Below, in pieces: positions 51,597 through 59,971 of a stretch of DNA of 64,000 nt. Source of the DNA: Paenibacillus sp. LHD-38 (GTDB taxonomy: Bacteria; Bacillota; Bacilli; Paenibacillales; Paenibacillaceae); the NCBI RefSeq assembly GCF_031157315.1, contig NZ_JAVIFU010000010.1, positions 62,001 through 126,000 on the forward strand, written 5' to 3'. Under the pieces are notes generated by a model. The model was not told the DNA's origin and ran no database searches. It worked only from the letters and a program-made list of their open reading frames with translations. Positions within the stretch are counted from its first letter, which is position 1. Each line of letters opens with the position of its first letter. The translations under genes and the position numbers were made by a program.

Positions 51597-54541
51597 ACAA
51601 GCATATAAAATCCTTCACGGTACATGTTACTTTAACGACTCATGGCGACGCCCTGCTATACGGGGTTAACAGCACGGACGATTACTTAAGCGGCATCAGC
51701 TTGAAGCATAGCTTATTTGCCTGGCATGAGGCTTCCTTCTACGGGACAGAACTGGAAATCCAGCAGGTGCAGGGACTGGAGCTTGTGCTGCTTCCCGCCG
51801 AGCAGGTCATTCCGTTTTTTGCCGAAAATAAAGTGCTTGAGCATATTGCTTGGCTTTGGGGGGAGCAAGCCGGACTGCTGGTTAAGCTGGCTCCCCTGCT
51901 TGCGGCTGAAATTGAAGCCAAGCATTATATGCCAAGCTTCTCCTCCTTCACGGCCGGTAAGCTGCAATGGACATGGGATAACCCCCAGCTGCATAAGCAA
52001 ATTCAAGCTGAGCTTACCGCTTTAGACGCGGATACCGGCTTCCTAAACGGCCTGCAATCCGCCTTCTCCGCTGCCGTGTTCGATGTCTATTATGGAACCG
52101 AAGAAACGTCTGCCGATTTGCGGAGGGAATATCCGCTCCTATTTACGAAGGAGCACGCAACGGCTGCAGGCATGGATGCACAGGCATGGCTGATCGCAAC
52201 CGGATGGAAGGCCGATCAGGCCCCCTTCCGTCCAATGCTGCAGCTGGTGGAGCCTGCGGAGATGGATGAATCCTGGCAGCTTAAGCTTATTTTGCAGGAC
52301 AAGCTTGATCAGGCAGTGCTAACGAATGTGAGACTAACGGAGTCAGGCGAAGCGTTAGGCTCTTGGCCCGCTTCTTGGTCTGCTCCCGTCCGTGAGCGGT
52401 CAGCCGGCTGGCTGGAACGCCTGCGCGCTTGCTTATCGCCGGAGCGATTCGCCGGCCCCCGCGAGGATATTTTAGACGCCCCCTTGGGCAATGATGCGGC
52501 ATGGCGCTTCCTAGCCGTAGACAGCCCCCGCTTATTAGACGCAGGCTGGCAGGTGCTGCTTCCCGCATGGTGGGAAACGGCCAGCCGCAAGAAGCCTAAG
52601 CTGCGCGCCAAGGTCAGCTCGCGTGCGGAAAGCTCCGGCGAATCTTTGTTCGGATTGGATACGCTGATCGACTTTGATTGGCGAATCGCGATCGGCGAGA
52701 CCGACCTTACCGAATCCGAGTTCAATGAACTCGTGGCCCGCAATGAGCGGCTGGTCCGCTTCAGAGGCCAGTGGATTTCGCTCGATCCCGCCTTACTGGC
52801 TCAAATTCGCAAAGCGATGTCAGGCATTGACCGCTCTCAGGGTCTCTCCTTTCAAGATGTACTTCAGCTCCACCTGCTCGGAAGCGGAGATAGCCCGGAA
52901 GATGAACAGGCCGAGCAGGACGCTGAACAAGCACAGCGCATTCAGCTGGAGGTCGAGCTGAACGAGCATCTGATGAAGCTCGTCAGCCAGCTCAGCCAGC
53001 GGTCGGAATGGCCGCTCCTTCCCGTGCCGGGAAGTCTAAAAGCCGAGCTTCGCAACTATCAGCATGAAGGCTATGCTTGGTTGTCCTTCTTAAGACGCTT
53101 CGGGCTTGGCGCCTGTCTGGCCGATGATATGGGGCTCGGCAAAACCGTCCAGCTGATCGCTTATTTATTGAACCTGAAAGAGAGTTCTGCAAATACGGAG
53201 GACCAATCTGCCGCGCTCATCATTTGCCCAACCTCGGTTCTCGGCAACTGGCAGAAGGAGATCAGCCGGTTTGCGCCGTCGCTTAGCGTCATGCTTCATT
53301 ACGGCAGCAAGCGTTTGGAAGGCGAAACTTTTCATGCAGCAGTCAAACAGGCAGACGTCATTCTGACCTCGTTCGCAACGGCGACGCTGGATCAGGAGCT
53401 GCTGCAGGATTTCACCTGGGCAGCGATCTGCTTGGATGAAGCCCAGAATATTAAGAACGCGCAAACCAAGCAATCCGCAGCGGTGCGCAGCTTCTCGGCG
53501 AAGCACCGTATTGCCTTAACCGGCACGCCTATCGAGAACCGATTGTCGGAGCTTTGGTCCATTTACGATTTTATGAATCCCGGATTCCTCGGAACGGCCC
53601 ATGGCTTCCAGCACCGATTCAGCAATCCGATCGAGAAAGAACAGGATAAAAAGCGCACGGCTGATTTGCAAAAGCTGGTGAAGCCGTTTATGCTCCGCCG
53701 CAAGAAGAAAGATCCGGCGATCCAGCTCGACTTGCCGGATAAGAACGAAATGAAAACCTACATCCATCTGACTGCCGAGCAGGGTGCGCTCTATAATCAA
53801 ACCGTCAACCAGCTCATGGATCGTATGCAAAAGCTCGAAGGCATCGAACGCAAAGGCGCCATCTTGTCCGCTATTATGCAGCTTAAGCAAATTTGCGATC
53901 ATCCGATGTTACTGTCGAAGGAGCCGATTCCGGGCATGGCAGCCGCGGATGGTGAACCTTTGGATACAGAGCCGCTCATTAACCGGTCCGCTAAGCTGGA
54001 GCGTCTGCTCGCGATGGTGAAGGAGCTGCGCGACGAAGGCGAGCGCTGCCTGATTTTCACGCAGTATATCGGCATGGGGCAGCTGCTCCAGTCTGTGCTG
54101 CAGCAGGAGCTTCAGGAGCCTGTCCTCTACTTGAACGGCAGTACGTCCAAGCTGGCGCGCGACCGCATGATCGATAAATTTCAATCGAATGAGCTGCCTC
54201 CTGAAGAGCAGCCTAATGTGTTTATTTTGTCGATCAAAGCCGGCGGGGTCGGCTTGAATTTGACCGCGGCTAATCATGTCTTTCATTTTGACCGCTGGTG
54301 GAACCCGGCTGTCGAGAACCAAGCAACGGACCGCGCGTACCGAATGGGGCAGACCCGCGACGTGCAGGTGCATAAATTCATTTCGCTTGGCACGTTGGAG
54401 GAGCGTATCGATGAGATGCTGGAAAATAAGCAGCAGCTTAGCGAAAATGTGATTTCCAGCTCGGAAGGCTGGATCACGGAGCTTTCCACGGAAGCGCTGA
54501 AGGAGCTTTTTACCCTGCGGCATGACTTTAGCCAATCCTAA
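51593..54541 (+). CDS. SNF2-family DEAD-like helicase/translocase (YwqA type)
   Basis: 982 residues. An N-terminal SNF2-associated region (about 1-480) is followed by the ATPase: motif I ADDMGLGKTVQ, motif Ia ICPTSVLGNW, motif II LDEAQNIKN (DEAQ), motif III ALTGTPIENRLSELW; C-terminal lobe with LIFTQYIGMGQLL, motif V SIKAGGVGLNLTAANHV and motif VI NQATDRAYRMGQ. Translocates on double-stranded DNA, probably in transcription or repair. Coupled to the upstream gene by a 4-bp overlap. Confidence 0.93.
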   Translation: MNKHIKSFTVHVTLTTHGDALLYGVNSTDDYLSGISLKHSLFAWHEASFYGTELEIQQVQGLELVLLPAEQVIPFFAENKVLEHIAWLWGEQAGLLVKLAPLLAAEIEAKHYMPSFSSFTAGKLQWTWDNPQLHKQIQAELTALDADTGFLNGLQSAFSAAVFDVYYGTEETSADLRREYPLLFTKEHATAAGMDAQAWLIATGWKADQAPFRPMLQLVEPAEMDESWQLKLILQDKLDQAVLTNVRLTESGEALGSWPASWSAPVRERSAGWLERLRACLSPERFAGPREDILDAPLGNDAAWRFLAVDSPRLLDAGWQVLLPAWWETASRKKPKLRAKVSSRAESSGESLFGLDTLIDFDWRIAIGETDLTESEFNELVARNERLVRFRGQWISLDPALLAQIRKAMSGIDRSQGLSFQDVLQLHLLGSGDSPEDEQAEQDAEQAQRIQLEVELNEHLMKLVSQLSQRSEWPLLPVPGSLKAELRNYQHEGYAWLSFLRRFGLGACLADDMGLGKTVQLIAYLLNLKESSANTEDQSAALIICPTSVLGNWQKEISRFAPSLSVMLHYGSKRLEGETFHAAVKQADVILTSFATATLDQELLQDFTWAAICLDEAQNIKNAQTKQSAAVRSFSAKHRIALTGTPIENRLSELWSIYDFMNPGFLGTAHGFQHRFSNPIEKEQDKKRTADLQKLVKPFMLRRKKKDPAIQLDLPDKNEMKTYIHLTAEQGALYNQTVNQLMDRMQKLEGIERKGAILSAIMQLKQICDHPMLLSKEPIPGMAAADGEPLDTEPLINRSAKLERLLAMVKELRDEGERCLIFTQYIGMGQLLQSVLQQELQEPVLYLNGSTSKLARDRMIDKFQSNELPPEEQPNVFILSIKAGGVGLNLTAANHVFHFDRWWNPAVENQATDRAYRMGQTRDVQVHKFISLGTLEERIDEMLENKQQLSENVISSSEGWITELSTEALKELFTLRHDFSQS

Positions 54542-54560
54542 GCTTTTACATTTTTGCGAC

Positions 54561-54590
54561 TTGCCGGAAGAAGCGATGTTGTGCTACACT
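54561..54590 (+). promoter_or_regulatory. Promoter of the hflX leader transcript
   Basis: TTGCCG (54561-54566), 18-bp spacer, TACACT (54585-54590), preceded by TGTGC. Predicted start near 54597, i.e. after the SNF2 stop and before the leader peptide. Confidence 0.6.
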
Positions 54591-54621
54591 GGTGCTAATT
54601 TAGAGGAACGGAGGGTTACGT

Positions 54622-54663
54622 GTGATAGACTTTATCCGAGTTAGGTCTTTGCGCAGCTGCTAA
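54622..54663 (+). CDS. Leader peptide of hflX (13 residues)
   Basis: GTG start preceded by GGAGGG (54610-54615) at 6 nt. Reads MIDFIRVRSLRSC, then TAA. The Arg-Val-Arg at codons 6-8 is an Arg/Lys-X-Arg/Lys motif, the class of nascent peptide known to arrest macrolide-bound ribosomes in erm leader peptides. No function is proposed beyond ribosome positioning. Confidence 0.65.
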   Translation: MIDFIRVRSLRSC

Positions 54664-54908
54664 TTGAATAGCGCCAAAGCTCTGCCTGTGTGCAGAGGAC
54701 TCAGGATAGGTCTGCCATTTTGAAGGTAACCCATAATTGAACGAATACGGCGGCAGGGTTAGAATGAACCCTTCTCGCGTATTCACCTTTAGAACGGAAG
54801 CTCCATAAGTGCATAGGAACGGATATTGCAGCTATTATGTCGGATGGGCTATGTCTCATCTCTTCATAACGGATCCGCTTTCTTTGCCTTAGGAAGACCA
54901 TCAATCCA

Positions 54909-55010
54909 TCAAGCGTAAACGGCTGTCGCCATCCATTGGCGGCAAAAGCTCGTCTCGCGGTGAATATAAGGAACTCTGTTCCTTATGGATTTTTCTGATA
55001 TCCTCTTACC
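54909..55010 (+). repeat. Structured intergenic repeat, copy E
   Basis: The 5' half is conserved (AAGCGTAAACGGCTGTCGCC, internal hairpin, CGTCTCGCGG with one mismatch in the outer stem). The 3' half forms another hairpin, ATAAGGAAC with GTTCCTTAT (54966-54986), instead of the usual A/T-rich one. It lies inside the hflX leader, 12 nt before the terminator. Confidence 0.75.
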
Positions 55011-55021
55011 TATAACGGTAA

Positions 55022-55049
55022 ACACAGGCAGCGCTGCCTGTGTTTTTTT
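55022..55049 (+). terminator. Attenuator terminator directly before hflX
   Basis: ACACAGGCAGC (55022-55032) followed by its exact complement GCTGCCTGTGT (55033-55043) and a run of seven T. It ends 33 nt before the hflX start. Confidence 0.9.
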
Positions 55050-55082
55050 GTTTTATAAATAACCTTTAGAGGATGATGAATA

Positions 55083-56348
55083 ATGGAACAACCGAAGCAA
55101 AAAGCGGTCATCGTAGGTGTTCAGCTTCAAAATCAAACCGACTTTGCGTACTCCATGGAGGAGCTTCGCAACCTTGCGGCCGCCTGCTATATCGAGGTGG
55201 CAGATGAGCTGAGTCAAAAGGCTTCACGGATAAACCCTTCCCATTATATTGGGACCGGGAAAATTCAAGAGCTGCTCGCGCTGCTCGAAGCGCATGACGC
55301 GCAGGTCGTTATTTTCAATGATGAGCTGTCTCCTTCCCAAATTCGAAATCTGGAGGCCGCATTGGAGCGAACGGTCATTGACCGGACGATTCTGATCTTG
55401 GATATCTTCGCGGAACGCGCCAAAACAAGAGAAGCCCAGCTGCAGGTCGAAGTCGCTCGGCTCCAATATATGCTGCCCCGGCTCGTCGGCCTGCGCGCAT
55501 CATTAGGCAGGCAGGGCGGCGGTGCCGGCCTCAAGAACAGAGGCGCCGGCGAGACAAAGCTCGAGCTCGATCGGAGACGGATTGAGGAAAGAATAACCGC
55601 CTTGCAAGCCGAGCTGGATAAGCTTGTGGCGAGGCGCCAAATTCAGCGGAAACAGCGTCAAAAGAATGAAGTCCCCGTCGTCTGTCTAGTAGGCTATACC
55701 AACACGGGGAAGTCCAGCTTGATGAACGCTTTGCTCGAGAAATACAATCCCGAGACGACGAAGCAGGTGTTTGCGCAGGATATGCTGTTTGCGACGCTGG
55801 AGACGTCGGTTAGAAGCATTGATCTGCCCGACAAAAAATCATTTTTGCTGACGGATACCGTCGGCTTCGTAAGCCAGCTACCCCATCATCTCGTAAAAGC
55901 CTTTCGTTCCACCTTGGAGGAAGTAACCGAGGCTGATTTGCTGGTTCATGTCGTCGATTACTCCCATGAAGAGTATGAGCAGCTCGTTTCCGTGACGAAT
56001 GATACCTTGAAGGAGCTGCGCGCTTATGACATTCCGACGATTTATGCTTACAATAAATGCGATTTGACGGAGCATCCCTATCCTGCGGTAACGGGTGACG
56101 ATGTCTACCTGTCAGCGAGAAATAGAAGCGGATTGGATGAGCTGATCCAGGTCATACGCGATCATATCTTCGATGATTATATGAAATGCGAGCTGCTGAT
56201 TCCATTTAGCCAAGGGCGCCTTGTCGCCTACTTTAATGAGCATGCTCATGTTGAAACGACGGAATATGAACCGGAGGGCACGCGAATGAAACTGGAATGC
56301 CGCGTGTCTGATTTTGAGAAATACCGCGAGGATGTAACCGTGCTGTAA
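55083..56348 (+). CDS. hflX: GTPase HflX (ribosome-splitting factor)
   Basis: 421 residues. The N-terminal HflX domain (about 1-195; DELSQKASRINPSHYIGTGKIQEL, ELSPSQIRNLE, GGAGLKNRGAGETKLELDRR) binds the large subunit; the G domain has G1 GYTNTGKSS, G3 DTVGF and G4 NKCD; a C-terminal domain follows (about 365-421). HflX splits stalled 70S/100S ribosomes, and HflX relatives in Listeria and mycobacteria contribute to macrolide/lincosamide tolerance. AGAGGATG provides the ribosome-binding site. Preceded by a putative antibiotic-responsive attenuator. Confidence 0.95.
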   Translation: MEQPKQKAVIVGVQLQNQTDFAYSMEELRNLAAACYIEVADELSQKASRINPSHYIGTGKIQELLALLEAHDAQVVIFNDELSPSQIRNLEAALERTVIDRTILILDIFAERAKTREAQLQVEVARLQYMLPRLVGLRASLGRQGGGAGLKNRGAGETKLELDRRRIEERITALQAELDKLVARRQIQRKQRQKNEVPVVCLVGYTNTGKSSLMNALLEKYNPETTKQVFAQDMLFATLETSVRSIDLPDKKSFLLTDTVGFVSQLPHHLVKAFRSTLEEVTEADLLVHVVDYSHEEYEQLVSVTNDTLKELRAYDIPTIYAYNKCDLTEHPYPAVTGDDVYLSARNRSGLDELIQVIRDHIFDDYMKCELLIPFSQGRLVAYFNEHAHVETTEYEPEGTRMKLECRVSDFEKYREDVTVL

Positions 56349-56377
56349 CTCGGTAAAATGCCGAAAAGATGCATCAG

Positions 56378-56395
56378 CACAAGCATAAACGGCAG
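56378..56395 (+). repeat. 5'-end fragment of the structured repeat (fragment F)
   Basis: AGCACAAGCATAAACGGC matches the first 18 bases of copy D's environment (17508-17525) with one difference, then runs straight into a terminator stem. The rest of the repeat is absent. Confidence 0.5.
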
Positions 56396-56435
56396 CTTGG
56401 GACTTGTAATTACAGTCCTAGGCTGCCGCTTTTTA
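56390..56435 (+). terminator. Terminator after hflX
   Basis: CGGCAGC (56390-56396) pairs with GCTGCCG (56422-56428), with GGACT/AGTCC inside; CTTTTT follows. Its 5' arm overlaps repeat fragment F. Confidence 0.85.
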
Positions 56436-56464
56436 TTGCATGTTATCTTCCCTGTCTTGCTTCC

Positions 56465-57385
56465 TTACCGGGTTATGTCCTGCGGATGAGGCTCTGTAAC
56501 CAGCTCCGCCGCTTTTGCGTTTGCTTCGACCTGTTCGGGATCCTTGCATCCGGGAATGACTGCCGTTACCGCAGGATGCTTCAAGCACCACGCCAGCGCC
56601 CAGCTTGCCATCGTTACCCCTTGCGGGACCTCCTCGCGTTGAATATGCTCCACCTCCAGCAGTCTAAGCCGCGTGATTTCCTTATCATGCCGATGGCGCA
56701 CATCGTTATCGCTAAAGACAGCTCCCGGCTTATATTTTCCGCTTAGGTAGCCGCTTGCCAAAGGAACACGTGCCAGTACGCCCAGATCCTGCTGCTGACA
56801 GGAAGGGAACACCCGCTCCTCCGGCGCGCGATCGAGCCGGTTATAGACAACCTGAATGGCACATGAATTTACCTTCGATGATGCTTCGGTTTGATGAAGA
56901 TTGTCATTACTTCCGATTGAGGTGCCTAAAAAACGGATTTTGCCCGCCGCGATTTGCTTATCCAGCGTCGTCCAAAGCTCATCGTTGTCAAATGCTTGAT
57001 CCGGACCCGAATGGAATTGATAAAGATCGATGTATTCGGTCTTCAGTGCTTTCAGCGAAGCATCAAGCTGCGCCACAACGTCTTGAGCGTCGAATACATC
57101 GGTACGCGTGAAGCGTTCATGGAAATGATGGCCGAACTTCGTCGCAATGATCCAATCTTCACGGTTGCGGCGGCTGATATAATCTCCGATGAGGGACTCC
57201 GAGAGATGATCGCCGTAGCATTCCGCAGTATCGATCAGATTAATGCCGAGCTCTTGGCCCTTGTCGAGAACCGCATCCGCTTCCTCCTGCGTATACTCTC
57301 TTCCCCACTCGCCTCCAAATTGCCAGGTTCCAAGACCGATTACCGATACATTCAGCTCCGTGCTTCCAAGTCTCCGATATTTCAT
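56465..57385 (-). CDS. Aldo/keto reductase
   Basis: 306 residues from ATG 57385 (AAGGAG 8 nt upstream); an in-frame start at 57403 lies before that site. NADPH-dependent (beta/alpha)8 oxidoreductase with LIDTAECYGDHLSE (catalytic Asp and Tyr), ATKFGHH (catalytic Lys) and IDLYQFHSGPD (His), and a C-terminal cofactor segment AVIPGCKDPEQVEAN. Substrate unknown; probably general aldehyde or ketone reduction. Confidence 0.92.
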   Translation of the reverse strand: MKYRRLGSTELNVSVIGLGTWQFGGEWGREYTQEEADAVLDKGQELGINLIDTAECYGDHLSESLIGDYISRRNREDWIIATKFGHHFHERFTRTDVFDAQDVVAQLDASLKALKTEYIDLYQFHSGPDQAFDNDELWTTLDKQIAAGKIRFLGTSIGSNDNLHQTEASSKVNSCAIQVVYNRLDRAPEERVFPSCQQQDLGVLARVPLASGYLSGKYKPGAVFSDNDVRHRHDKEITRLRLLEVEHIQREEVPQGVTMASWALAWCLKHPAVTAVIPGCKDPEQVEANAKAAELVTEPHPQDITR

Positions 57386-57491
57386 GATCAACACTCCTTC
57401 CAATTGCGTTATCGCTTGTCTACTTCATTTTACCTTTTGAAACCATAAATAGGAAATAGCTCATCAGCCCTCTTGCACTCCGCTTGTATAT

Positions 57492-58169
57492 TTACCACCG
57501 TATTTTCTTGATCAGGTCGATCAAGAACTGCTTATTGTTTTGTTCGATTGGCCACTGAGACACTTCCTGAGAAATACGCTCCAAATTCGTATACCCCTTC
57601 GCCAATCCGTTCAATCGCGCTGCCAGAGTGGAGTTCCTTAAATCCGCTTCCGTCTGGTATAGGATGCTTAGCTTTTCAATCGCATCGGGAAACCTCTTGA
57701 GATAATATTTTTGATGCTTATCCTCGGCAAGAGTGAAGGGAGCGGAAGGGACAATTTCAGTCGATGGCTCGCCCTTCCCTTGCTCCTTCCGTTTTTTCAG
57801 AACATGCTGTATCGTATCTTTTTGCCGCTCATCGGAATAGAACAACAGCGACTTGTACTGCTGTCCTTTATAATCATTGATATTAAACGGGTTATGGCTG
57901 TTCCAAAACATGTCCAAAACTTCTTCAAAGGTAATGCGGCCCGGGTTAAATACAAGTTGGACCGTTTCCGTATGATCGCCCATCTGCCGATAAGTCGGAT
58001 TGGGAGCTGTGCCGCCCGCATAACCGACGCATGTTTTGATGACGCCGGGCAAATGGCCGAATAAGGCCTCCGGGCCCCAAAAACACCCCATGCCAAACGC
58101 GGCAAGCTGAAGCTCTCCTTCGGAATAAGACGGTTCAATCGAGGTGACTTGATTGACTTGAAGGTCCAC
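57492..58169 (-). CDS. msrA: Peptide-methionine (S)-S-oxide reductase MsrA
   Basis: 225 residues from GTG 58169, GGGAGG 7 nt upstream. Repairs S-methionine sulfoxide. Active-site GCFWGPEALFG with the nucleophile Cys, CVGYAGG, DHTETVQLVF and FWNSHNPF are typical. The C-terminal extension of about 45 residues after YLKRFPDAIEKL lacks the usual resolving cysteines, and no MsrB domain or gene follows. Divergent from udk. Confidence 0.93.
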   Translation of the reverse strand: MDLQVNQVTSIEPSYSEGELQLAAFGMGCFWGPEALFGHLPGVIKTCVGYAGGTAPNPTYRQMGDHTETVQLVFNPGRITFEEVLDMFWNSHNPFNINDYKGQQYKSLLFYSDERQKDTIQHVLKKRKEQGKGEPSTEIVPSAPFTLAEDKHQKYYLKRFPDAIEKLSILYQTEADLRNSTLAARLNGLAKGYTNLERISQEVSQWPIEQNNKQFLIDLIKKIRW

Positions 58170-58288
58170 CTTGACGCCTCCCTTCTAAATATAGGAATAA
58201 TTTTACTGACGAGATGAAAAAATGTGAATGCTATGCTACAATACTAAAATTGCACAGGCAACAACATAGGGAGGTTTACTGCAGCGCC

Positions 58289-58924
58289 ATGCTTATTATT
58301 GGAATCGCCGGCGGCACCGGATCCGGCAAAACAACGGTTGCCCGCTCCGTCATAGATCGTCTTGGATCAGACAAAGTGACTTTCATATCCCAGGATAATT
58401 ATTATAAAAATCCCACACATCTTAGCTTTGCAGAACGTGAGCTTATCAATTACGATCATCCGCTTGCTTTCGACATTGATCTTCTTGCAAGTGATCTTCT
58501 TTTGCTCAAAGCAGGAAAAACGGCATACGCACCGGTCTACGACTTTACCATCCATGCTCGCTCATCGGACAAGACGGTGGAACTTAAGCCGAATAAGATC
58601 GTTATTCTTGAAGGACTTCATGTGCTGTCCGAGGAAAGCATCCGGCAGGTGCTCGATATTAAGGTATTTGTTGATACGGATCCCGATGTGCGTATTCTGC
58701 GCAGAGTGCTCCGAGATATCGAGGAGCGCGGGCGGACCATTCAATCCGTACATGACCAATACCTGAACACCGTAAAGCCCATGCACGAAGCGTTTATCGA
58801 GCCCTCCAAAAAATACGCCGACTTGATCATCCCTGAAGGTGGGCATAACGAGGTGGGTATTCAGCTTCTGTCTATATTGACGGAGAAATACTTGACGGAC
58901 GGCCCGGGTCCATTCGATTTGTAA
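58289..58924 (+). CDS. udk: Uridine kinase
   Basis: 211 residues from ATG 58289; GGGAGG lies upstream at an unusually long 14 nt and no other start codon is in frame between. P-loop GGTGSGKTT, substrate region DNYYKNPTHL and NYDHPLAFD, ILEGLHVL, and the lid Arg block RRVLRDIEERGRTIQSV. Makes UMP and CMP from uridine and cytidine in pyrimidine salvage. Followed by a terminator. Confidence 0.93.
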   Translation: MLIIGIAGGTGSGKTTVARSVIDRLGSDKVTFISQDNYYKNPTHLSFAERELINYDHPLAFDIDLLASDLLLLKAGKTAYAPVYDFTIHARSSDKTVELKPNKIVILEGLHVLSEESIRQVLDIKVFVDTDPDVRILRRVLRDIEERGRTIQSVHDQYLNTVKPMHEAFIEPSKKYADLIIPEGGHNEVGIQLLSILTEKYLTDGPGPFDL

Positions 58925-58944
58925 CGTCTGTGTCTTGCATAATC

Positions 58945-58974
58945 AAGAAGAGCACCCTTCGCGGCGCTCTTCTT
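58945..58974. terminator. Terminator after udk
   Basis: AAGAAGAGC (58945-58953) pairs with GCTCTTCTT (58966-58974), then CATTTCTTTT. Confidence 0.8.
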
Positions 58975-58994
58975 CATTTCTTTTGAACCCCTAT

Positions 58995-59618
58995 TTATGT
59001 TTTTGCAAACTGGAGAATGGCTATCGCAGCCCTTTCCCTTCGTTCCGTATCTCCGCTGCTCATCGCTTCATTTAATATATCCAGCGCTCTCGCTATCGTC
59101 TCTTCGTCAACAAGTACAGATTGAACCGCTCCCTGCTCCTGCTTGACAGCGTTGGTCATCCAATACTCCATTTGCTCCTGCGTTACGGACTGTTCAAGCT
59201 TCGCGATCTTCACCTGGCGATTGAGAAATGACTTCAGCTCTGGTTGAACATCTGCCTTTAGCATGCTCTTCAACCAAGTAACGCCGCGTCGATGACTAAG
59301 GCTGTCCTCGTCCGTTTCTGAGCTCTCTACATAGTAATAGTCACCCAAATCCCCAAGATGAACATATTCCCCATCCGTTGCAAAGAGATAATCCCCATCC
59401 TGCATCCCGTAGACGAAACAGCCGATCTCCGCTAAGCGTTCAAGCAGCACCTGGCCCTCATCCTTGTAGGCTTGAACGGCTTTATTATGCCAGTCGGCTT
59501 GGCTTACATCCTCCAAGTCTGCAATACCCGGCCAAGAAAAGCCCACGTAATTATCCTTTAAAAACATCGGGATATGCCTTAATCCATGATGATCTGGATT
59601 CAATAAAAATACATTCAT
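58995..59618 (-). CDS. Hypothetical protein, 207 residues
   Basis: Soluble. The N-terminal block (LKDNYVGFSWPGIADLEDVS) recalls the GWPGIGDL-type start of some restriction- or EVE-like proteins, but nothing more is recognisable. A helical C-terminal part ends ERRERAAIAILQFAKT. GAGG 8 nt before ATG supports the start. The function is unknown. Confidence 0.6.
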   Translation of the reverse strand: MNVFLLNPDHHGLRHIPMFLKDNYVGFSWPGIADLEDVSQADWHNKAVQAYKDEGQVLLERLAEIGCFVYGMQDGDYLFATDGEYVHLGDLGDYYYVESSETDEDSLSHRRGVTWLKSMLKADVQPELKSFLNRQVKIAKLEQSVTQEQMEYWMTNAVKQEQGAVQSVLVDEETIARALDILNEAMSSGDTERRERAAIAILQFAKT

Positions 59619-59971
59619 TCCGAAAACCTCTTTCGCTTGCGATGCCGACTGTCCGCTCCTGACCGGTCGGGTTTTCCCTTATGCGTTTTCCCGCTCATTA
59701 GGATCTTATGATGTCGGCCTTGGAATCAAGGAAAGAAAATGAGCGAGTGAAACAATGGTCATAAACAGTCCTACGCTTTCGTTTTCCTGTTGAGCCATTG
59801 TTACCCTCCAAAATCGTTACACGGCTAGCCTTATCCATACGCCGGTTCAATGTCATTCTAATTCGTCTTTGCTTAATATATAATGTAAAATATTATAATT
59901 TCTTATTGAATATATCAGATCATGTACGTACGGACAAGCAAGTGAAAGCTCTCGACAGGAGGAGTTTAGCC

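Larger units (their letters stand above)
54597..55049 (+). promoter_or_regulatory. Leader attenuator of hflX
   Basis: A roughly 450-nt leader. It contains a leader peptide (54622-54663); a hairpin CTTTGCGC (54647-54654) with GCGCCAAAG (54671-54679) that includes the peptide's stop in its loop; a hairpin CTCTGC/GCAGAG (54680-54697) exposing CTGTGT; a larger stem GAATACG ... CGTATTC around an AGGGTT/AACCCT hairpin (about 54738-54786) closed by AAGGT/ACCTT; repeat copy E; and the terminator. The 10-mer CTGCCTGTGT at 54682-54691 repeats in the terminator's 3' arm, so it can pair with the 5' arm (55022-55031) as antiterminator. Proposed inducer: macrolide-type antibiotics that stall ribosomes. Confidence 0.7.

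Noticed and set aside
51713..54535. Several antisense frames of 90-210 codons within the SNF2 gene
   Set aside because: Typical shadows of a GC-richer coding sequence, with no start signals.
54597..55049. A known structural RNA (6S, RNase P, SRP, tmRNA) before hflX
   Set aside because: No conserved blocks of these RNAs are present; the leader peptide, terminator and matching 10-mer explain the region.
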